Made by a program: the position numbers and the translations under genes
Notes under the pieces: generated by a model
Databases searched by the model: none
The model's input: the letters and a program-made list of their open reading frames with translations, nothing else
What the model was told of the DNA's origin: nothing
In this document: in pieces, positions 58,353 to 64,000 of the stretch
Layout of the letters: the number at the start of each line of letters is the position of its first letter
Position numbering within the stretch: position 1 is the stretch's first letter
DNA from: Neoarius graeffei
Taxonomy: Eukaryota; Chordata; Actinopteri; Siluriformes; Ariidae
Assembly: GCF_027579695.1 (NCBI RefSeq)
Contig: NC_083587.1
Span: 558,001 to 622,000, forward strand
DNA length: 64,000 nt
Reading direction: 5' to 3'

Positions 58353-58560
58353 TACACTCAAAAAAAACCCCATTGGATTTACTTAACCGAGTTATGGCAA
58401 CCGGTCCCACGAAACTGTGTTAATTTAGATGTATTGAATACAGTTATGTTGAGTTATTCAAAACATAACTGTATTCAATACATCTAAATTAACACAGTTT
58501 CATGGGACCGGATGCCATAACTCAGTTAAGTAAATCCAATGTTTTATTTTTTTGAGTGTA
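58353..58560. mobile_element. Palindromic MITE, copy 2
   Basis: Second copy of the 54830-55035 element, with the same TACACTCAAAAAAA / TTTTTTTGAGTGTA ends and central fold; only a few bases differ, so the two are recent relatives. Confidence 0.9.
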
Positions 58561-58945
58561 GCAAGAAGAAGAAACCTTTATTCATCATATGCACACTTCA
58601 AGCACAGTGAAATTCATCCTCTGCATTTAACCCATCTGAAGCAGTGAACACACGCACACACTCAGAGCAGTGGGCAGCCACACCAGAGCACCCGGGGAGC
58701 AGTCAGGGGTCAGGTACCTTGCTCAAGGGCACCTCAGCCCAAGGCCGCCCCATGTCAACCTAACTGCATGTCTTTGGATTGTGGGGGAAACCAGAGCACC
58801 CGGAGGAAACCCACGCAGACACGGGGAGAACATGCAAACTCCACACAGAAAGGCCCTCGCCGGCTGCTGGGTTCGAACCCAGAACCTTCTTGCTGTGAGG
58901 TGACCGTGCTAACCACTCACAACCGTGCCGCCCAAGTGGACTTTG
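58561..58945 (-). mobile_element. tRNA-derived SINE-like repeat
   Basis: On the minus strand the head (about 58935-58860) resembles a tRNA: GTGGTTAGCACGGTCACC, then GGTTCTGGGTTCGAACCCAG (B box). It is followed by TGTGTGGAGTTTGCATGTTC, TCCCCGTGTCTGCGTGGGTT and an L2-like tail ending near AATAAAGGTTTCTTC. This is one of the commonest fish interspersed repeats. Confidence 0.75.
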
Positions 58946-60755
58946 AGCCCACCCCCCCCCCAAAAAAAGATCGATCAGCTATTATTATTATTGGGCTGTT
59001 TTTTATTGCTGTGTATTATTGTATTATTGCAATGTTAGACAACAGTCTGAGACTGAAAATGTTCAATTTTGCCCTGTAGGTACAGTCCGTCAAGGAACAA
59101 CAGCAGCCCGTCTCTTTAAGAAACTACATTTCCCATCAGCCAACTTCCGCGTTGACCTACATCACGCATGGGCGGGATCATCTACGTCACTTCCTCTACA
59201 ATTCTATAAGCAACTGAACAACGCTTCCTTCTTTCTCTTTTCCATCTGGACTTCAATCCGTCTGGACACAGAGAGATCCGCTCGGCCGAGCAAACTAGAT
59301 TAAACGTCTTTTTGTCTAGGATCAGAGTTTTGCGCTGTTTCTTTTCCTTACCTTTGGCCACGGTAGACTCGAGAATTGCGCGATTTTGACTCAACTTGAA
59401 TATAACCGGTTTCATCTGTTCCTCATCAGCACGTGCTAAACTGCAGCCCAAGTGGTTTTTAGTCTGAAGACAAAGAAGTGGCTGGACCTCTTCAATAAAG
59501 CTGTGCACCTTGTTTCTACAGAGATTTTTCTTCCCACGAGCTACGAAGTTTCTCCAAGAATTCTCTGTTTTTCACAGATTTTCTTCTCAGGAGCTCCTGT
59601 GAAAGTCAACTTCTCCAAAAATTCTCAGCCCTCTGCAGAAGGGCGAAATACGGAAGTAAGACTTGGCATTCTTTTGGGCATAGTAATAAAGCTAGTCTCA
59701 GGAATTTTGATTTATTGAGGTAGTGTGAATTTTAAACTTAGGAACGGTTTGTGTACACTGTATGATTGTTTGATTTTGATTTAATCTCTCAATTGTTTAA
59801 TTGATAGGTTGTGCATGCCTCTTTTCCCTCTCTAACACTCTAATTTCATTCTTATACATATATCGACCTCATCAAGATTTCAGGAGATTTAATAATACTA
59901 TAAAGCTATTGGGTTAGCTTTCTAGGGAAGCCTTTTGTCCCCAGGGACCAGGCTTCAACACGTGGTCACACACACACTAGGCCTCATACACACTTTAGCT
60001 AGAAAACCAAAGCTAACTCTCTTTGTTCTGTAAGGAAACACATGGTGACCCCTCCCCCTCCTTTATTCTTTATCACGAGGTCTTTTGTCTCAACTTTAGA
60101 TGATATTCTAAGTCCTGATTCAGTTCAACCTTTATAGCGCACTCCCCCGTGCCCACATTCAACTCCACATATATCACGGATGACCATTTGAATGTATTTT
60201 AATTGTTAACATTTAATTGTTGTTATCACACATACACATACGCTCACACACAACCACGTGGCCACTAGGCCTCAAAAGCACATGTTAGCTAGCCTTCCTT
60301 TGTCTAGATAGCACACAGAGCTAATCCTTTGGCTTACACACACACACACACACTGCTGAAGATTTCATCTGCTGTTATTCAATTTTATCTTTGTTATAAT
60401 AAATTCCATTATCATTGAAACTGTGTGTGTTTGTTTGCTGTTCCGATATTTCTGGAAGTCGCCCAAATCTCAAAAGAATTCTAAGGTGTATATGAATACT
60501 ATTAGCTGCAGCTTAGTAAGTGACCATAATAATTTGGAATATACCATAATTTAGCTGTTTGGTAATTTATTATTAAGCACCAAAATTAATGGTATTAATT
60601 AATGAGACTGATTCAATTTAAATAATTCAATTTAAATGATTCAAATTAAATGATTCAATGGGATTGATTCAATTTAATTATTAATGATTGATCACTTAAC
60701 ACCAATCTACATACACATAAACATAATACACCTACAGCCCTATATCCTTTTAAAA
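58946..60755. other. Unclassified repeat-like region
   Basis: Starts with promoter-like sequence (AACTACATTTCCCATCAGCC) and later holds ATAATAAATTCCATTATCAT, a polyadenylation-like motif, and CA-rich runs. General layout resembles an old LTR, but no matching ends or direct flanking repeat were found. The AT-rich ATTCAATTTAAAT repeats at 60615-60680 are simple sequence. No gene. Confidence 0.35.
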
Positions 60756-60912
60756 ATTAATGGATCCAGACGCGGTTCAGGATCACCTCCAAAATTTAAG
60801 TTCTTCATTGGGCCAAGATACATATCTCATAAAATTTTCATGAAAATCCGTCTGTACATTTTGTTCTGCAAAGTTGCTAACAAATACATGAACGAACAAA
60901 CACACTCTACCA
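60756..60912 (+). mobile_element. RTE-type LINE 3' tail fragment
   Basis: CCAGACGCGGTTCAGGATCA, CCTCCAAAATTTAAGTTCTT, TTTTCATGAAAATCCGTC and ACATGAACGAACAAACAC: the same 3' layout as 27345-27745 but without its simple repeat. Confidence 0.65.
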
Positions 60913-60980
60913 GAGTACCAGAGGTAGTGTTAACAAACATCTTAGTGTGACATATGAGCCTACTTTGTTTGGCAGAGTTC

Positions 60981-62349
60981 TCAAATTCTCAGCTCAATTT
61001 TAGTTAAATACAGCCTCAGGTCATCCTCAATCTGTGCATGATTGCGGTACTTAGTTTTGAGTGTGGTCAGTTTTGAAAAGCCTGCATCACACAAGTATGT
61101 TGACACGAAAGGTAGGAGAATTTTTAAGGCAATGTCACAGAGCTGGGGGTACTCCTGCATCAGTGTTACCCAGAAGGATGTAAGAGAACAGGTGCTAAAA
61201 AGGTGCTTCAGCCTGCTGTCACTCTTCAGCTCATTAAGCTGCTGTTGCATTTGCAGTGACAAATCATTTGCGGTGGAAACGAATGAGTCCCGAACCCATG
61301 AAAATGACTGGTAGTCCTCCTTGAAATAAGAAACTAACTGCTGCTCAAAGGGCATATTCTGGACCAATTTCATGTTTTTTATATGAAAGCATGCCCCTTT
61401 ACACACTCATCCAGAAGGGTAATTTTGCACAAGGCCATCTGTCAACAGCAGAAAAATAAATAAATAACAAAACGCACCTGGAAAAATCCCAAGGGAGTCT
61501 GGAGCCAGATTCATGACGTTATCTGCGGAAGCACAAGCAGGATACCCGAGCTTTGCACGGTTTAAGTGCACAGCCTGTGTAGACCAACCACTCCCATTTC
61601 TCTCTCATTGCCCGGTCTTTTGTAAAACGATGAGTACTAAGCCCATCAAGATTGGTGTTGCTACACCCTCCTACGATACATCTGTTAACCATTTTAATAA
61701 TTACGCGATAACGTTGAAGAAATTTGCAGAAAACCACCAGGTAATTTTCTCATAAACAAACCAGCGCTGACATAGGATTCAGAGGGAGGTGTCCCACAGA
61801 TGGCATCACGAAAATCAGTATTTACCAGGAAATTCAAATGCCAAGTTTTTTCAGAGGCGGACCAATTTGCCTCAAATGGCTTGATTTCAACTGAATTTTT
61901 CTGGCATTGTGCAAGGTAAAAAAAATTGCAGAGAATGCAGAATGTTACAGATATTTGACCAAAGTTTAATATAAAATAGGAGAATTACATTGATCTTGCT
62001 CCTGAATTTACCTGTGATATGCACTTTAAGCTCAGACAGGTGATCTGCAGCTGATTGAAAAATAGAGGAGAAATCACTGCTGCATGCCTCAGTGATGAAG
62101 TCTGTGAGGCTGGGAAACATCACAATTTCAGACAATTATGCAGTCATGCCACAAGACAAGTTTTTGGATGAAAGTTTCCACTTTGTCAGCAAGGACCAAC
62201 AATTTGGAATCTCGGCCTTGCAAAGACAGATTCAAACTATTCAGTCTGTCAAATATGTTGACCAAATATGACAAGGAAGCTAGCCACAGGGAATTATGGA
62301 GGTGCTTGGCCAGTTCCGAATTGGGCTGCGGATACAGAAACCTCCCCAC
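60981..62349 (-). pseudogene. hAT (ZBED5-like) transposase fragments
   Basis: Minus strand, N to C: 62349-62155 (NSELAKHLHNSLWLASLSYL, VNIFDRLNSLNLSLQGRDSK, LADKVETFIQKLVLW); 62125-61990 (MFPSLTDFITEACSSDFSSI, FQSAADHLSELKVH); 61406-60981 (QLVSYFKEDYQSFSWVRDSF, ILLPFVSTYLCDAGFSKLTT, LKTKYRNHAQIEDDLRLYL). These are consecutive pieces of the C-terminal half of a hAT-type transposase with the dimerisation block. They are in different frames, and about 450 bp of other DNA with a THAP exon lies between the last two. The N-terminal zinc finger and catalytic start are missing. Confidence 0.8.
61519..61692 (-). pseudogene. THAP zinc-finger exon
   Basis: MVNRCIVGGCSNTNLDGLST HRFTKDRAMREKWEWLV: the first two-thirds of a THAP domain (C-x4-C, GCSN, HRF-KD, R-x-KW). 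The end (CKARVSCLCF) keeps a Cys-x-Cys but not the expected C-x-x-H. It lies within the hAT fragments and belongs either to a THAP-type transposon inserted there or to a host-derived exon. Confidence 0.65.
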
Positions 62350-62409
62350 GGTGCAGCCTGGGAAACGCTGGCTGAATGAGATGGAAGGACTCAGCAGGAC
62401 TTTCTAATC

Positions 62410-63300
62410 TGATACTGCCAGTAGGCCAATCTCTGTATACTTACCCACACAATCAAACGATGAAGACACATGCTAAATCCCGACAGCCCACAAGCACCTG
62501 CCCCTCACCGGGCCTGCACTGTCAATCATCTCAACCAACATCAAAGGTTTCTCCAGATGCAAGGCAGACATACTGGCAACAATGGCCAACCATTTTGATA
62601 TACTGTGCATGCAGGAAACCCACATCGGCCCTGCACAACATCGACCTGTCATCCCTGGAATGAAACTGGTTGCAGAGATCCGACACAGACAGCACAGATC
62701 AGCCGTTTTCAGCTGACCAAACCTCAAGATTGAGGAAGTCTGTACCCACACCACAGAGGGGCACATGGAAACCATCACAGTTGCCCTCCCAAATGTCTCT
62801 GTTACATCTGTGTACAATCCACCCCCAACCCCCTTTATTCACACAGAACTACCAGAAAGATGCAAAAGGAGATTCCACATCAGCGACTTCAATGCCCACA
62901 GCACATCATGGGGCTATGAGAGCAACAACCAAGATGGAGCTGAAACCTGGCTTGAGTCTAAACACCTGACACTAATCCACAATGCCAAACTATCCAAGTA
63001 TTTCCACAGCACCAGATGGAAATGGGGATATAACCCAGACCTTGCCTGTGTGAGCAGCAAAATCACTTCCAGAAGTGTGAAGGAAGTCCTAGATCCCATC
63101 CCTCATACCCAGCACCGACCAATTGCCATCAAAGTCAGATCTGCACTCCAAGCAACAACCATCCCTACCTGCAGAAGGTTTAACCTACGGAAAGCTGACA
63201 GGTTGTCATTCCAAAAGGAGACTGAGCACTCCATAGCCAACATCACATGTTTATCAAGATATCGCAAGACTCCATTTACATCTCACCAACATATCTCAAG
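62410..63300 (+). pseudogene. LINE AP-endonuclease fragment
   Basis: Plus strand: LSIISTNIKGFSRCKADILA, HFDILCMQETHIG, PGMKLVAEIRHRQHRS, then (frame from 62765) TITVALPNVSVTSVYNPPPT, HISDFNAHSTSWGYES, WKWGYNPDLACVSSKI and THTQHRPIAIKV-like HPTQHRPI. The NxKG, QETH, DFNAHS and QHRPI blocks define an AP-type endonuclease of a LINE (I/Jockey-like by pattern). Two frames are used and an in-frame stop lies near 62722. Cut at about 63310 by the Tc1/mariner element. Confidence 0.75.
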
Positions 63301-63310
63301 ACTCTGTTTA

Positions 63311-64000
63311 CAAACCCCGATTCCAAAAAAGTTGGGACAAAGTACAAAATGTAAATAAAAACAGAATGCAATAATTTACAAACCTCAAAAACTGATATTG
63401 TATTCACAATAGAACATAGACAACATATCAAATGTCAAAAGTGAGACATTTTGAAATTTCATGCCAAATATTGGCTCATTTCAAATTTCGTGACAGCAAC
63501 ACATCTCAAAAAAGTTGGGACAGGGGCAATAAGATGCTGGAAAAGTTAAAGGTACAAAAAAGGAACAGCTGGAGGACCAAATTACAACTCATTAGGTCAA
63601 TTGGCAATAGGTCATTAACATGACTGGGTATAAAAAGAGCATCTTGGAGTGGCAGCGGCTCTCAGCAGTAAAGATGGGAAGAGGATCACCAATCCCCCTA
63701 ATTCTGCGCCGACAAATAATGGAGCAATATCAGAAAGGAGTTTGACAGTGTAAAATTGCAAAGAGTTTGAACATATCATCATCTACAGTGCATAATATCA
63801 TCAAAAGATTCAGAGAATCTGGAAGAATCTCTGTGCGTAAGGGTCAAGGCCGGAAAACCATACTGGGTGCCTGTGATCTTCGGGCCCTTAGACGGCACTG
63901 CATCACATACAGGCGTGCTTCTGTATTGGAAATCACAAAATGTGCTCAGGAATATTTCCAGAGAACATTATCTGTGAACACAATTCACCGTGCCATCCAC
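63311..64000 (+). mobile_element. Tc1/mariner-type transposon, left part (runs off the window)
   Basis: Begins after TA (63309-63310) with CAAACCCCGATTCCAAAAAA then GTTGGGACA, a familiar fish element end. AAAAAAGTTGGGACA is repeated inside at 63508. From about 63675 it codes for the helix-turn-helix start of a transposase (ATCATCATCTACAGTGCATA, GTGCGTAAGGGTCAAGGCCG). An early TGA after GGAGTTTGACAG suggests a damaged copy. The DDE part would lie beyond 64000. Confidence 0.8.

Noticed and set aside
58946-60755. Second solo LTR
   Set aside because: Promoter- and poly(A)-like motifs are present, but no TG...CA ends with a direct flanking repeat were found.

Overview
The window looks like a piece of a ray-finned (teleost) fish chromosome. 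Evidence: replication-dependent histone genes ending in the metazoan 3' stem-loop instead of poly(A) signals, plus fish-typical mobile DNA (L2- and RTE-type LINEs, hAT, Tc1/mariner, THAP-type elements with TA target duplications, palindromic MITEs, a tRNA-headed SINE). Species cannot be told from the sequence alone.

Layout. 1-17855 is one huge tandem array of a 31-bp unit (about 575 copies) with higher-order duplications and three embedded telomere-like CCCTAA blocks. The array runs directly into codon 25 of a histone H2A gene, which has lost its promoter and first 24 residues. 17859-23961 is a small histone cluster: broken H2A (+), H3.2 (+), H2B (-), H4 (-). H3, H2B and H4 look whole. Two DNA transposons sit between the genes: a THAP/YqaJ-type (ISL2EU-like) element with an in-frame 15 x 30 bp GC-rich minisatellite in a hairpin, and a Harbinger-like element. 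24-32 kb is mostly gene-free, with a second THAP-type transposon carrying a nested RTE tail, an L2 5' scrap and a solo LTR. That LTR contains diverged copies of the 31-bp satellite unit, so the giant array may have been seeded by such an LTR.

32.5-40 kb is a decayed tRNA-gene neighbourhood (Val-, Trp-, Arg- and initiator-Met-like relics, two sets of direct repeats). A 3.5-kb hAT transposon with a 673-codon open frame sits inside the Val-like relic, with an 8-bp target duplication. At 40349-40393 there is an isolated 45-bp collagen Gly-X-Y exon with both splice sites.

41-57.6 kb is a nest. A 3' L2 copy abuts the 3' end of a long two-ORF LINE (minus strand). That LINE is split at about 45127-54751 by two adjacent relatives of a large DNA transposon. 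The larger copy codes for a 687-716-residue CACTA/EnSpm-like (Transposase_21-like) protein and a second multi-exon protein with a DUF4806-like domain. The two parts of the second protein are joined by a row of tiny phase-1 exons (30, 45 or 60 bp), part of which has been duplicated in tandem. This two-protein element is the best candidate in the window for a poorly described system.

57.6-64 kb holds a second palindromic MITE, a tRNA-derived SINE, an unclassified repeat, an RTE tail, hAT (ZBED-like) transposase fragments next to a THAP exon, a LINE endonuclease fragment and, at the right edge, the left part of a Tc1/mariner element. Apart from histones H3, H2B and H4, no intact host gene was found.
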